Part shown: one piece after another, positions 53,585-62,906 of the stretch
Layout: each line of letters begins with the position of its first letter
Position numbering within the stretch: the stretch's first letter is position 1
Source of the DNA: a bacterium
GTDB lineage: Bacteria; Electryoneota; Electryoneia; Electryoneales; Electryoneaceae
NCBI GenBank assembly: GCA_020444425.1
Contig: JAHLLB010000020.1
Location: 1-64,000 of the forward strand
Direction of reading: 5' to 3'
DNA length: 64,000 bases
Translations under genes and position numbers: made by a program
The notes under the pieces: generated by a model
Seen by the model: the letters and a program-made list of their open reading frames with translations, nothing else
What the model was told of the DNA's origin: nothing
Databases searched by the model: none

Positions 53585-56350
53585 ATGAGTTTGGCAGCAA
53601 ACGTAAAAAAGCGCAAACTGTTTCAGGTCGCCAAGGAGTTGAAGCTCGCCACGAGTACGCTGGTTGAGGTGCTTGAGGAAAACGGGATCGAGGTGACGAA
53701 GAAGCAGATGACGCCTGTCGATGAGGACATGTACAGGCTTCTTCTGCAACGCTTCGCTCCGGAACGTTGGGCCGAGCTGAAAGACGAGGCAGCACGCGAA
53801 GAAGCTGTCCGGAGTTCCGAAGCGGCCCAGCAGGCGCGTGAAGAAGAACTGCGGAAGATCCTCGAAACGGATGCTCCCAAGCCCGCCAAACCCGCTCCGT
53901 CGGTTCGGAAGCACGATCCTTCAGCCCTTCCTCCGGAACGCCCTGTTGCGGAAGAACCCGAAGAGGTCGAGCAGGACGAGCCCGTCGCGGAAAATGCCGA
54001 CTCGGAAGCCGAGGCTGAAGCTGCGGCTACCGAGGAGCCAAAAGCTCCGTCCAAGCCGAAGCGTCGCATAACCTCCGTGCGTGGCGAAGCTCGCGACCTT
54101 CCCGCCGAGGAGAAACCGGCTGAACCGTCCGGCAAGACCTCCCAGGTCAAGCCGAAGCGCCGCACGACGTCCGTACGCGGCGGTGTCAGCAACGAAGACA
54201 TTCTCCCGCTTTCCACGGCCTCGGTGACGCCGCAGGTCGATGATGTGAAGCTCCGTCCTGCTCCAGCGCGCGATAAGCCGCCAAAAGTGGAGGAGGATGA
54301 GGACGAGCAGAAGGCACGCCGCAAGCGCCGCCGTAAGCCGCCCAAGGATGCAGCCACCCCGACGGAAACACGCAAGCCGGGTGGCGGTGCGGTAAGCACT
54401 GGCGATGCGCCTTCGCGCAAACGCCGTCGCCGCAAGGACAAGAAGAAGAAGCCGGATGCGACGGAAGTCGCGGCGCAAGTCAAGCAGACGCTTGCCGCGC
54501 TGGAAACCGGCACGGCGAAGAAGAAGCGCAAGCGCAAGGTTCGACCCGAAATCGGCGTTGTCGACGAGGATCAGAACCTGCTCAAGATCACTGAGTTCAT
54601 CTCGACGACGGATCTCGCGAACCTGATGGACGTTCAGGTGACCGAACTCATCAAGGAATGCTTGATGCTCGGTCTCCGTGTCACCATCAACCAGCGTCTC
54701 GAGAAAGACACGATCCAGCTACTCGCGGAAGAGCACGACTACCGTGTTGAATTCGTTGACGACCTCGAGCAGCAGGAAATGATCGCCGAATCCGAAGAAG
54801 TTGAAGAGGAAACAGGCGAACGGGAACCGCGTCCGCCGGTGGTGACGGTGATGGGTCACGTTGACCACGGCAAGACGACACTGCTCGACTACATCCGTCA
54901 CACGAAGGTGGCGGAAGGCGAAGCCGGTGGCATTACGCAGCACATCGGTGCGTACGAAATCGAGCATAACGATCAACGGATCACGTTCCTCGATACCCCG
55001 GGTCACGAAGCGTTTACCGCGATGCGTGCCCGTGGTGCACAGGTGACGGATATCGTCGTTCTCGTCGTCGCGGCGGATGACCAGGTTATGCCGCAGACGA
55101 TTGAAGCGATCGACCACGCCAAGGCTGCGGAAGTGCCGATGGTGGTGGCGATTAACAAGATGGACAAGCCCGGCGCGAATTCGGAAAAGGTTCGCCAGCA
55201 GTTGGCGGATCACGGTGTGCTGGTTGAATCCTGGGGTGGTGATGTGCAGGCTTCGGAAGTGTCCGCGAAGAAGGGCCTGAACATTGAAGATCTGCTCGAC
55301 AACATCCTGATTGCAGCGGAAATGCTTGAACTGAAAGCGGTTCGCGAAACACCCGCCCGTGGGTACGTCATTGAATCCCGGATGGAAAAGGGCCGCGGAA
55401 CCGTGTGTACCGTGCTCATCCAGAAGGGTATCCTCAAGGTCGGGCAGGTGTTTGTCGCCGGTCCGTACTTCGGACGTGTGCGCGCGATGTACGACGAGCT
55501 TGGCCGTAAGCGCGACGAAGTGCTTCCGGGCCAGCCGGTGCAGATCACCGGTTTCGAGCATGCGCCGCACGTTGGTGACCAACTGATCGTGTTCAAGGAC
55601 GAACGCGAAGCACGCGAGATCTCGACCAAACGTCAGCAGCAACTGCGCGAGCAGGAAATGCGCATGCGCGAGGGCAGCGGTCGCAGCAGCCTGCTGCAGT
55701 TCGTCGAAGGCCAGGACAAGGCGGAGCTGAACCTCATCATCAAGGGCGACGTGGACGGTTCGGTGGAAGCCATCGCCGACAGTTTGATGCGTCTCTCCAC
55801 CCAGGAGGTCGAGGTCAAGATCCGTCACCGTGGTGTCGGTCCAATGACTGAATCCGACATCCTGCTGGCCAGTGCGTCCAACGCGATGATCATCGGCTTC
55901 AACGTCCACCCCACCGCCAAGGCGCGTGAGATGGCGTTGATTCACGACGTTCCGACGGAAACGTACCGCATCATCTACGAGCTGATCGAAGATGTGAAGA
56001 ACATCATCATCGGCATGCACAAGGCGGAAGTAGCTGAAGAAGTGACGGGTTATGTCGAAGTGCGTGACCTGTTCAAGATTTCGCGGATCGGTACGATTGC
56101 CGGTTGCTATGTCACTGAAGGCAAGATTGAACGCACAAACAGGGTGCGCCTGCTGCGTGACGAAACCGAGATTTATGACGGTGTAATTGAGACGCTGAAG
56201 CGTTTCAAGGACGACGCCAAGGAAGTTGCGCAGGGCTTCGAGTGCGGCATCAAGATTGCCAACTACAACGATGTCAAGGTTGGCGATGTGATGCAGTTCT
56301 ACAAGATGGTCGAAGTGGAACGCGAGATCGAAGTCGGCACGGGCAATTGA
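53585..56350 (+). CDS. infB: translation initiation factor IF-2
   Basis: The 921-residue GTPase brings fMet-tRNA to the ribosome. It has an N-terminal IF2_N helix ([24 protein letters not shown]), a long charged Lys/Arg/Glu linker (about 65-320), a second IF2_N, and the GTPase with G1 [10 protein letters not shown] (424-433), [16 protein letters not shown], then beta-barrel and C-terminal domains ([19 protein letters not shown]). Start ATG 53585 was chosen by homology; the nearest purine-rich site AAGAGATGGAG overlaps it closely. It follows nusA by 150 bases, with no ylxR gene between as in many genomes. Confidence 0.96.
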   Translation: MSLAANVKKRKLFQVAKELKLATSTLVEVLEENGIEVTKKQMTPVDEDMYRLLLQRFAPERWAELKDEAAREEAVRSSEAAQQAREEELRKILETDAPKPAKPAPSVRKHDPSALPPERPVAEEPEEVEQDEPVAENADSEAEAEAAATEEPKAPSKPKRRITSVRGEARDLPAEEKPAEPSGKTSQVKPKRRTTSVRGGVSNEDILPLSTASVTPQVDDVKLRPAPARDKPPKVEEDEDEQKARRKRRRKPPKDAATPTETRKPGGGAVSTGDAPSRKRRRRKDKKKKPDATEVAAQVKQTLAALETGTAKKKRKRKVRPEIGVVDEDQNLLKITEFISTTDLANLMDVQVTELIKECLMLGLRVTINQRLEKDTIQLLAEEHDYRVEFVDDLEQQEMIAESEEVEEETGEREPRPPVVTVMGHVDHGKTTLLDYIRHTKVAEGEAGGITQHIGAYEIEHNDQRITFLDTPGHEAFTAMRARGAQVTDIVVLVVAADDQVMPQTIEAIDHAKAAEVPMVVAINKMDKPGANSEKVRQQLADHGVLVESWGGDVQASEVSAKKGLNIEDLLDNILIAAEMLELKAVRETPARGYVIESRMEKGRGTVCTVLIQKGILKVGQVFVAGPYFGRVRAMYDELGRKRDEVLPGQPVQITGFEHAPHVGDQLIVFKDEREAREISTKRQQQLREQEMRMREGSGRSSLLQFVEGQDKAELNLIIKGDVDGSVEAIADSLMRLSTQEVEVKIRHRGVGPMTESDILLASASNAMIIGFNVHPTAKAREMALIHDVPTETYRIIYELIEDVKNIIIGMHKAEVAEEVTGYVEVRDLFKISRIGTIAGCYVTEGKIERTNRVRLLRDETEIYDGVIETLKRFKDDAKEVAQGFECGIKIANYNDVKVGDVMQFYKMVEVEREIEVGTGN

Positions 56351-56352
56351 TG

Positions 56353-56387
56353 GTTGTCAGTTGTCAGTTACCGACGACCGACAGCCG
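56353..56387. repeat. short 7-nt array (GTTGTCA, ACGACCG)
   Basis: Units GTTGTCA twice, GTTACCG, ACGACCG, ACAGCCG in the 57-base gap between infB and ylxP. Period matches the arrays at 1, 25466, 29926 and 41489. Confidence 0.6.
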
Positions 56388-56407
56388 CATACTGAGCACC
56401 GTTTCAT

Positions 56408-56692
56408 ATGGCCGCAATTGGTCTGTTGGAAGTAGAGTTCCTGTTGCCGGTGGCGCAGTCGCTGAAGGACAAGCGGCGCGTGCTGCGATCCCTGAAGGAT
56501 CAGGTAACGGGCAAGATGAACGTATCGGTGGCCGAGGTTGGCTACCAGGACAAACCGGGACGTTGCCACCTCGCCGTGATTACGGTCGCGGCGGAACGGT
56601 CGGTGGCGGAGAAGCGGTTGCGGGACGTAGAGGATCGTATTGACGCTCATCCGGAAACGACGGTAATTGACCGTCAGGTGCAGTGGTTATGA
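56408..56692 (+). CDS. ylxP: DUF503 (YlxP) protein
   Basis: The 94-residue protein belongs to DUF503, usually found between infB and rbfA: GLLEVEFLLPVAQSLKDKRRVLRSLKDQ followed by NVSVAEVGYQDKPGRCHLAVITV and a short helix. Role not established, probably ribosome-linked from its context. ATG 56408 has a weak ribosome-binding site. Its stop overlaps the rbfA start (ATGA). Confidence 0.9.
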   Translation: MAAIGLLEVEFLLPVAQSLKDKRRVLRSLKDQVTGKMNVSVAEVGYQDKPGRCHLAVITVAAERSVAEKRLRDVEDRIDAHPETTVIDRQVQWL

Positions 56693-57078
56693 AATTTCCG
56701 AAGAGCAAACGTGCCCGCAGAGTCGGCGTCGAGATTCAGAAGATTGCCGCCGACAGTTTGCGTGACCGGATGCAGATGTTGTTTCCCGGTGTGATCGTAT
56801 CGGTGCCGGAAGTCCGGGTCAGCGATGACCTGGGAACGGCTGAGATCTATGTATCGGTGCATGGCACGGACGATCCACACCCGGTTCACCGAGAGATTCT
56901 GAAGTACCAGAAGCAGGTGCGGAGTAAGGCAGCTTCCGCCCTGCACATTCGAAAGCTGCCTGAGTTTCGCTTTGTCTGGGACGACACCATGGAGCGTGCT
57001 GACCGGATCGAGCAGTTGTTGAACCAACTGAACGACCCTTCACCTCCTCATCCCGAGGATCCTAGTGCCGCTGAGTGA
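56689..57078 (+). CDS. rbfA: ribosome-binding factor A
   Basis: The 129-residue KH-type protein binds the 30S subunit during late 16S rRNA processing. It has the family N-terminus (KRARRVGVEIQKIAADSL), the strand VIVSVPEVRVSDDLGTAEIYVSV and the C-terminal KLPEFRFVWDDTMERADRIEQLL. ATG 56689 overlaps the ylxP stop, so translation is coupled. Its end overlaps the nrnA start by 14 bases. Confidence 0.95.
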   Translation: MKFPKSKRARRVGVEIQKIAADSLRDRMQMLFPGVIVSVPEVRVSDDLGTAEIYVSVHGTDDPHPVHREILKYQKQVRSKAASALHIRKLPEFRFVWDDTMERADRIEQLLNQLNDPSPPHPEDPSAAE

Positions 57079-58048
57079 CGTTGCACAGGCGTTGAACACG
57101 CATCAGCGGTTCCTCGTGACGACTCATCAGAATCCGGACGGCGACGCGGTGGGCTCTCTGTTAGCCATGGCTCACCTGTTGCGTGCCGATCTGGAGAAGT
57201 ACGTCGTCGCCGTGCTCCCAGACCCGTTGACCAAACGATACCAGTTCCTGCCTGGCCTGGATACGCTTGTAACCCCGGCCGAAGCGGCGGAAATGGGACC
57301 GTATGACGCCATCATCACCGTGGACGTGAGTACCCCAACCCGCATCGGGAAGGTGTACGAGCTGATCACGGATTCGATGACGCGGATCAATATCGATCAT
57401 CATGTGACCAATCCACGCACGGACGATTTTGTCTGGGTGGAGCCGGAAGCGTCCGCGACCTGCGAGATGATGGTTGACCTCTACGAAGAGTTGGACGTCA
57501 CGCCCACACGTGACGCCGCGACGGCGATGTACACCGGGATCATCACCGACACCGGCCAGTTCGCGTTCAAAGGGACCACCGCGAAGGCGATCTGTGCCGC
57601 GTCCAAGCTGGTTGAATGGGGCGCGGAGTTCGAACGTGTCGCCTATGAAGTGTACCACAAGACCGATGCGGCGATGGTGCGCACACTGGGCAACGTGCTG
57701 AACCGGATGGAGTTGCACGACGAGGACCGCATTGCGATAACGTGGATGGAACGCGAGGAACTGCCGGTCGATCACGAAGGCTTTGTTAACCATTTGCTTG
57801 ACATTGAGACCGTGGAAGTGGCAGCGCTGCTGCGTCCGTTGGACACCGGACAGTGGAAAGTTTCCCTGCGCAGCGCCGGTCTGGTTGATGTCACCTTCAT
57901 TGCAAAGCAGATCGACGGTGGCGGTCATTCGATGGCCGCAGGCGGAACCTTGCCGGCGACAGATGCCGGCCCGGCGAAACAACGCGTGACCGAACTGTGT
58001 CTGGCAGCGTTGCAGAATGCTCGTGAAGCGGGTGCTGCACGTGCCTGA
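57065..58048 (+). CDS. nrnA: DHH-family oligoribonuclease/pAp phosphatase NrnA
   Basis: The 327-residue enzyme degrades short RNA oligomers and can dephosphorylate pAp. The DHH signature is complete: THQNPDGDAVGSLLAM, IITVDVSTPTRIG, INIDHHVTN and the DTGQFAFKG segment, and the DHHA1 domain ends with QIDGGGHSMAAGGTL. GTG 57065 has CGAGGA upstream and overlaps the rbfA end. The gene order rbfA-nrnA-truB is widely conserved. Confidence 0.93.
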   Translation: MPLSDVAQALNTHQRFLVTTHQNPDGDAVGSLLAMAHLLRADLEKYVVAVLPDPLTKRYQFLPGLDTLVTPAEAAEMGPYDAIITVDVSTPTRIGKVYELITDSMTRINIDHHVTNPRTDDFVWVEPEASATCEMMVDLYEELDVTPTRDAATAMYTGIITDTGQFAFKGTTAKAICAASKLVEWGAEFERVAYEVYHKTDAAMVRTLGNVLNRMELHDEDRIAITWMEREELPVDHEGFVNHLLDIETVEVAALLRPLDTGQWKVSLRSAGLVDVTFIAKQIDGGGHSMAAGGTLPATDAGPAKQRVTELCLAALQNAREAGAARA

Positions 58049-58784
58049 TGCGAGTGATCAGCGGAGTGGGATCCTTCCAGTCCCGGACGGGGCTTGGATC
58101 CTGATTGACAAACCCACGGGCATGACGTCCTTTGACGTCGTTGCGCGAGTGCGCCGTGTTACCGGGATCAAGAAAACCGGGCACGCTGGCACACTCGACC
58201 CGATGGCGACCGGCTTGCTGGTTGTCGGCGTTGGCAAGGCAACCAAGCTGCTCGGCCAGGGCCTGACCGGTGGCAAGACGTACGAGGCCGTCGCGCAGCT
58301 GGGACTGACGTCTCCGACGCATGATCGCGATTCGGACAAGGTACTGTCTGTTGAAACGATCACGTTCACGCGCGATCAGGTGGAATCAGCGTTGCTGCGG
58401 TTGGCGAGCCGGACGAAGCAGATCCCGCCGCTGGTGTCGGCGTTGAAGGTCAAGGGGCAGCCGTTGCACAAGGTCGCCCGTCGCGGCTGGTGGTTGCCGC
58501 GTGACTCCAGGCCATTGGAACTGGAAGCGTTGAACGTGCTGGATTATGACGCCGAGAACGCGTCGGTCCGGTTTACCGTGTCGGGCGGTGGCGGAACGTA
58601 TGTCCGCTCGCTCGTGCGGGATCTGGGTACTGAGCTTGGCGTGCCGGCCGTATTGACAGAGTTGCGGCGAGTGGCCGCCGGTCCATACAAAATTGAGCAG
58701 TGTATTCCGCTGGACAGCCTGGAGCAGCGGTGGGGGGAGTTTACACAGAGTCGTGGGTTTCCGTCGGACGAATCTACAGGATGA
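58017..58784 (+). CDS. truB: tRNA pseudouridine(55) synthase
   Basis: The 255-residue enzyme makes pseudouridine 55 in the T-loop of tRNAs. Motifs are ILIDKPTGMTSFDVVARVRR, KTGHAGTLDPMATGLLVVGVGKATK with the catalytic Asp in the LDPMATG box, GKTYEAVAQLG, and SGGGGTYVRSLVRDLG. ATG 58017 lies inside nrnA, a 32-base overlap; GTG 58023 or 58032 are alternatives. Its stop overlaps the ribF start (ATGA). Confidence 0.95.
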   Translation: MLVKRVLHVPDASDQRSGILPVPDGAWILIDKPTGMTSFDVVARVRRVTGIKKTGHAGTLDPMATGLLVVGVGKATKLLGQGLTGGKTYEAVAQLGLTSPTHDRDSDKVLSVETITFTRDQVESALLRLASRTKQIPPLVSALKVKGQPLHKVARRGWWLPRDSRPLELEALNVLDYDAENASVRFTVSGGGGTYVRSLVRDLGTELGVPAVLTELRRVAAGPYKIEQCIPLDSLEQRWGEFTQSRGFPSDESTG

Positions 58785-59722
58785 CCGCCGCAGAGATGGA
58801 TGTCTACCGCTACGGGGAAGAACGGATTCCGCGTGTCACTGACGCGACGGTAACAATCGGAACATTTGATGGTGTCCACCTCGGTCACCACCACTTGCTG
58901 GAAGAGGTGCTGAACGGTCCACATCCGACCGTGGTCACGTTTGATCCGCACCCGCGGCATGTGCTGTCCACGGGGCCGAACCGGCTGCAGATTCTGACCC
59001 CGACCGAGGAGAAGCTGCGCAAGCTGGCAAAGCTGGGCATTGAACGGGCGATCATCATCCCGTTCAACAAGGAAATCGCGGGCTTGAGCGCCGAAGCGTT
59101 CCTGCGCGAGATCCTGGTGAATACGGTCGGCATGAAACGGCTGGTGGTCGGCTTCAATCACTCGTTCGGCCGCAACCGTGAAGGCAACATCGACTTCATG
59201 AAGTCGCGTGCGGCTGATTATGGCTACGAACTTCGTGTCATCAGCGCCCATGAAGCGGATGCGCTGGCGGTGTCGAGCACACGGATACGCATGTCGCTGG
59301 AGACGGGCAAGCTGAAGGATGCCAATCGTTTCCTCGGCGAATACTACCGCACTCACGCCCGTGTGATCGAGGGCGAAGGACGCGGCCGTGATCTCGGCTA
59401 CCCGACGGCGAACCTGGCCTTTATTGACGAAGACCAGTTGCAGCCTGGCGAAGGAGTGTACGCGGTTCGGTTGCGCACGGATGACGGTGTATGGTTCGAC
59501 GGCGTCGCTTCCATCGGACGCAAGGAAACGTTCGGCGACCATTACGGCATCACTGTGGAAGTACATGTCTTCGATCACGAACTCGATTTATATGGCCAGA
59601 CAATCTGGGTCGAATGGATCGAGTACCTGCGTGGGCAGGAGGCGTTCGATTCCGCGGAAGCGTTGATCAAGCAGATGGATGAGGATTCGATGCGAGCGCG
59701 GGAGATTCTTGTAAAAAAGTAA
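58781..59722 (+). CDS. ribF: bifunctional riboflavin kinase/FAD synthetase
   Basis: The 313-residue enzyme converts riboflavin to FMN and FAD. The FAD synthetase half has IGTFDGVHLGHHHLL, TFDPHPRHVL and GFNHSFGRNREGN; the kinase half has GRGRDLGYPTANL and EGVYAVRL. ATG 58781 overlaps the truB stop. The last codons (VKK, then TAA) lie in or next to the first unit of the 10-nt array (59719), so the C-terminus has probably been reshaped by the element inserted after it. Confidence 0.94.
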   Translation: MTAAEMDVYRYGEERIPRVTDATVTIGTFDGVHLGHHHLLEEVLNGPHPTVVTFDPHPRHVLSTGPNRLQILTPTEEKLRKLAKLGIERAIIIPFNKEIAGLSAEAFLREILVNTVGMKRLVVGFNHSFGRNREGNIDFMKSRAADYGYELRVISAHEADALAVSSTRIRMSLETGKLKDANRFLGEYYRTHARVIEGEGRGRDLGYPTANLAFIDEDQLQPGEGVYAVRLRTDDGVWFDGVASIGRKETFGDHYGITVEVHVFDHELDLYGQTIWVEWIEYLRGQEAFDSAEALIKQMDEDSMRAREILVKK

Positions 59723-59758
59723 AAGATAGGAAAAGATAGGAAAAGACAGTAAAAGATA
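59719..59758 (+). repeat. 10-nt array, left arm of the four-helix-bundle cassette
   Basis: Units GTAAAAGATA, GGAAAAGATA, GGAAAAGACA, GTAAAAGATA. It is the inverted partner of 60151-60190 (35 of 40 positions complementary) and contains the ribF stop codon. Confidence 0.92.
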
Positions 59759-59783
59759 AAACAGACAAACACTAGCGTGGATT

Positions 59784-60140
59784 ATGCGTGATCATAAAGA
59801 ATTAAAAGCTTGGCAACTATCGGATGACTATGTCATAAAAATATATTCTATTACAAAACAGTTTCCTTCTGATGAAAAATATGGTTTGGTTTCACAAATG
59901 CGTAGATCTGCTATGTCAGTCCCGACAAATATTGTCGAAGGTTGTGCACGTTCTACGAAGCAAGAATTGCTGAGATTCCTTGATATTTCTTATGGATCAG
60001 CCAACGAATTGGAGTATCAAGTCAATGTAGCAGGCAGGTTAGGTTATCTGCCAAAAAGTTCAAGAGAGAAACTAGAGCACGATATTGAAGAGATCGTGCG
60101 CGTTTTAAAGGCGTTGATTGCATCGTTACGTCGAAAGTAA
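59784..60140 (+). CDS. four-helix-bundle protein (S23/23S rRNA intervening-sequence family)
   Basis: The 118-residue protein matches the four-helix-bundle family of S23/IVS-encoded proteins: [18 protein letters not shown], then [54 protein letters not shown] and a final long helix. Homologues are encoded inside 23S rRNA intervening sequences of Leptospira and in many intergenic sites; related Avd proteins assist retroelements. The gene is far more AT-rich than its neighbours and breaks the conserved ribF-rpsO junction. Inverted 10-nt arrays flank it on both sides, so it is probably part of a mobile cassette. Nucleic-acid binding is an inference from the family. Confidence 0.9.
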   Translation: MRDHKELKAWQLSDDYVIKIYSITKQFPSDEKYGLVSQMRRSAMSVPTNIVEGCARSTKQELLRFLDISYGSANELEYQVNVAGRLGYLPKSSREKLEHDIEEIVRVLKALIASLRRK

Positions 60141-60150
60141 CAGGCAGTGC

Positions 60151-60190
60151 TATCTTTTACTTTCTTTGCCTGTCTTTTACTTTCTTTTAC
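60151..60190 (-). repeat. 10-nt array, right arm of the four-helix-bundle cassette
   Basis: Units TATCTTTTAC, TTTCTTTGCC, TGTCTTTTAC, TTTCTTTTAC, ending 51 bases before rpsO. In a plus-strand transcript it would pair with 59719-59758 and enclose the gene in a 392-base loop. Confidence 0.92.
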
Positions 60191-60241
60191 TATTGCATGA
60201 AGAAACAAAAGATAGATCGACCGCAAGAAGGAGACAGAAAA

Positions 60242-60511
60242 ATGCCTTTGACCAAGGACCAGAAGGCAGAGATCATCAAGAAGTACGGCCGTGACGAGAA
60301 CGACACAGGTCGTGCTGAAGTACAGGTTGCGTTGATGACAGAACGCATTCGTGAGTTGACGGAACATTTCCGTGATCACAAGAAGGACCATCATAGCCGT
60401 CGTGGTTTGTTGATGCTGGTAGGTAAGCGTCAGCGTCTGTTGCGCTACCTCAGGGAGCAGGACGTCGAACGGTATCGTACGCTGATTAAGGAGTTGGGAA
60501 TCCGTCGGTAA
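60242..60511 (+). CDS. rpsO: 30S ribosomal protein S15
   Basis: The 89-residue primary 16S rRNA-binding protein has the family sequence: [65 protein letters not shown] precedes ATG 60242; the 15 residues upstream in the open frame belong to the repeat leader. It is followed by pnp, the standard pair. No clear S15 autoregulatory pseudoknot can be judged by eye. Confidence 0.97.
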   Translation: MPLTKDQKAEIIKKYGRDENDTGRAEVQVALMTERIRELTEHFRDHKKDHHSRRGLLMLVGKRQRLLRYLREQDVERYRTLIKELGIRR

Positions 60512-60560
60512 ATCTCCGTCACTTAAAAATCAGACGGAAAATCCGGCAACGGAGGAAGTC

Positions 60561-62756
60561 ATGGTATTTCGCAGAGAGATTGAGCTGGGTGGGCGAACCC
60601 TCTCAGTCGAAGTAGGCAAAGTCGCCAAGCAGTCGGATGGTGCCGCGTGGGTGCAGTACGGCGACACCATTGTCCTCGCCGCGGTGAACTCGAAGAAGGA
60701 ACGGTCGGAAAACACCGATTTCTTCCCGCTCACCGTTGACTACCGCGAGAAGAAGTATGGTGGTGGCAAGGTACCGGGTGGGTTCTTCAAGCGTGAAGCC
60801 CGTCCGCACGACAAGGAAACGTTGATCGCCCGTATGACCGACCGTCCCCTGCGGCCGTTGTTCGCCAAAGGGTACTATCACGAGACGCAGGTTCTCTTGA
60901 ACGTGTATTCGCACGACCAGGAGAACGAGGGTGATATCCTCGGTCAGATGGGTGCCGCGATCGCATTGCTGATCTCGGACATTCCGTTCCAGACCCCGGT
61001 CGCCACTGTGCGCATTGGTCGTATTGAAGACGAACTGGTTATCAACCCGACCATCCAGCAGAGCGAAGAGTGTGACATGCTGTTGCTCGTCGCCGGCACG
61101 GAAGATGCCATCGCAATGGTCGAGGGCGAAGCGAAGGAAGTCAGTGAGGACGCGTTCCTCGAAGCAATTGATGTCGCGCACAACGAAATCAAGCGCTTGA
61201 TCGAGTTCCAGAAGGAATTCGTCAAGGAGCTTGGCAAGCCGGAACGTGAATGGGAACCGGTTGTCACCACGGAAGAAGTGGCGGCGGCGGTGAAGGAGCT
61301 GGTTGGCGACCGTGTCAACGAGCTGATCACGATTGCGGACAAGACTCAGCGCAAGACGCGTCAGAAGGAGATCAAGGTTGAGATCCGCGAGGCGCTGGCT
61401 GAGAAATTCCCGGACCAGGAAAAGCAGATCGGTTGGGCGCTCGAGGATATCGTCAAGAACGCCATGCGCGGCAAGGTGATTGCTGACAGGAAGCGTATTG
61501 ACGGCCGCGAGCCGCACGAAATCCGTCCGATCAGTGTGGAAACCGGCACGTTGCCGCGTGCGCACGGCTCCTCCCTGTTCACCCGTGGGCAGACCCAGGC
61601 GCTGGGCTCCTGCACGTTGGGCACCAAGATCGACGAACAGAAGATCGACGGTCTCGAAGGCGAATACTGGAAGACCTTCATGCTGCATTACAACTTCCCG
61701 CCGTTCTCGACCGGTGAAGTGAAGCGCATGATGGGCCCGGGCCGCCGTGAGCTCGGCCACGGTCACCTCGCGGAAAGCGCGCTGAAGGCAACGCTTCCGG
61801 ACTGGGATGATTTCCCGTACACCATCCGCATCGTCTCGGAAGTGCTCGAGTCGAACGGTTCGTCGTCGATGGCGTCGGTCTGCGCCGGTTCATTGGCGTT
61901 GATGGACTGCGGTGTTCCGGTGAAGAAGTCGGTCGCGGGCATCGCGATGGGCTTGATCAAGGAAGGCGATGAGTTCGTGGTGTTGAGTGACATCCTCGGC
62001 GACGAAGATGCACTGGGTGACATGGACTTCAAGGTCGCGGGTACCCGTGACGGCATCACCGCATTCCAGATGGACATCAAGATCGCCGGCATCTCGAAGG
62101 AGATCATGGCGAAGGCGTTGGAGCAGGCCAAGGCCGGCCGGTACCACATCCTCGACATCATGGATTCCGTGATGCCGAAGCATCGTGACACCATCTCCAA
62201 GTACGCCCCGACGATCATCAACACCTCGATCGAACCGGAATACATCGGCATGATCATCGGCCCCGGTGGCAAGATGATCCGTGCGCTGCAGACGGATTAC
62301 GGCGTCAACATCGAAATCGATGACGACGGCACGGTCAGCATCTCCTCCACCTCGCGCGAGGCGGCGGAAGCGGTTCTTGGCATCATCAAGAACATGACCC
62401 GTGAACCGGAAATCGGTGAGGAGTTTGATGCGAAGGTCGTCAAGATCGTCGACTTCGGCGCATTTGTCGAGCTGTTCCCGGGCAAGGAAGGTCTTGTCCA
62501 TGTGTCCGAGCTCGAGTGGAAGCGCGTCGACAAGGTGACCGACATCCTGAACATGGGCGACACCGTGCGCGTGAAGCTGGTCAGCAAGACGCCGGAAGGC
62601 AAGCTTGACCTGTCCCGCAAGGCACTCCTGCCGAAGCCGGAAGGCTACGTGGAACGCGAAAAGCGTCCCCCGCGTCCGGGTGGCGGCGGTGGTGGCCGTG
62701 GTGGTAGCCGAGGTGGCGGCGGCAACCGTGGCGGCGGCGGCGGACGCCGGCGGTAG
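60561..62756 (+). CDS. pnp: polyribonucleotide nucleotidyltransferase (PNPase)
   Basis: The 731-residue 3'-5' exoribonuclease uses phosphate to release nucleoside diphosphates. It has two RNase PH domains (the first about 10-145; the second with GTLPRAHGSSLFTRGQTQAL and DMDFKVAGTRDGITAFQMD), a KH domain (YIGMIIGPGGKMIRALQ), an S1 domain (GEEFDAKVVKIVDFGAFVELFPGKEGLVHVSE) and a Gly/Arg-rich tail (from about 700) that probably binds RNA. GGAGGAAGTC precedes ATG 60561. It is cotranscribed with rpsO and ends in a strong terminator. Confidence 0.97.
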   Translation: MVFRREIELGGRTLSVEVGKVAKQSDGAAWVQYGDTIVLAAVNSKKERSENTDFFPLTVDYREKKYGGGKVPGGFFKREARPHDKETLIARMTDRPLRPLFAKGYYHETQVLLNVYSHDQENEGDILGQMGAAIALLISDIPFQTPVATVRIGRIEDELVINPTIQQSEECDMLLLVAGTEDAIAMVEGEAKEVSEDAFLEAIDVAHNEIKRLIEFQKEFVKELGKPEREWEPVVTTEEVAAAVKELVGDRVNELITIADKTQRKTRQKEIKVEIREALAEKFPDQEKQIGWALEDIVKNAMRGKVIADRKRIDGREPHEIRPISVETGTLPRAHGSSLFTRGQTQALGSCTLGTKIDEQKIDGLEGEYWKTFMLHYNFPPFSTGEVKRMMGPGRRELGHGHLAESALKATLPDWDDFPYTIRIVSEVLESNGSSSMASVCAGSLALMDCGVPVKKSVAGIAMGLIKEGDEFVVLSDILGDEDALGDMDFKVAGTRDGITAFQMDIKIAGISKEIMAKALEQAKAGRYHILDIMDSVMPKHRDTISKYAPTIINTSIEPEYIGMIIGPGGKMIRALQTDYGVNIEIDDDGTVSISSTSREAAEAVLGIIKNMTREPEIGEEFDAKVVKIVDFGAFVELFPGKEGLVHVSELEWKRVDKVTDILNMGDTVRVKLVSKTPEGKLDLSRKALLPKPEGYVEREKRPPRPGGGGGGRGGSRGGGGNRGGGGGRRR

Positions 62757-62778
62757 TCATACCCCAGTTATCCCAACC

Positions 62779-62812
62779 AACGGCAGGTGCTCCAAGCACC
62801 TGCCGTTTATTG
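62779..62812 (+). terminator. Rho-independent terminator of rpsO-pnp
   Basis: AACGGCAGGTGCT (62779-62791) pairs with AGCACCTGCCGTT (62795-62807), 13 bp, followed by TATTG. Confidence 0.88.
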
Positions 62813-62906
62813 ATTATCGTGTGATGGTTCTCAGGTTATCATTTTGATTTTGTTCAGAATCGCATGTTAAGTTAGTAATGGGACTGGATCGGACTGGGGG
62901 GTTCGG

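Noticed and set aside
51953..53914. 653-residue minus-strand frame opposite nusA
   Set aside because: Its Phe/Leu-rich composition comes from reading the acidic tail of NusA backwards.
54719..56020. 433-residue minus-strand frame opposite infB
   Set aside because: Shadow of infB; rich in His and Arg without any motif.
59784..60140. Avd-type accessory protein of a diversity-generating retroelement
   Set aside because: No reverse transcriptase, template repeat or variable repeat is seen anywhere in the window.
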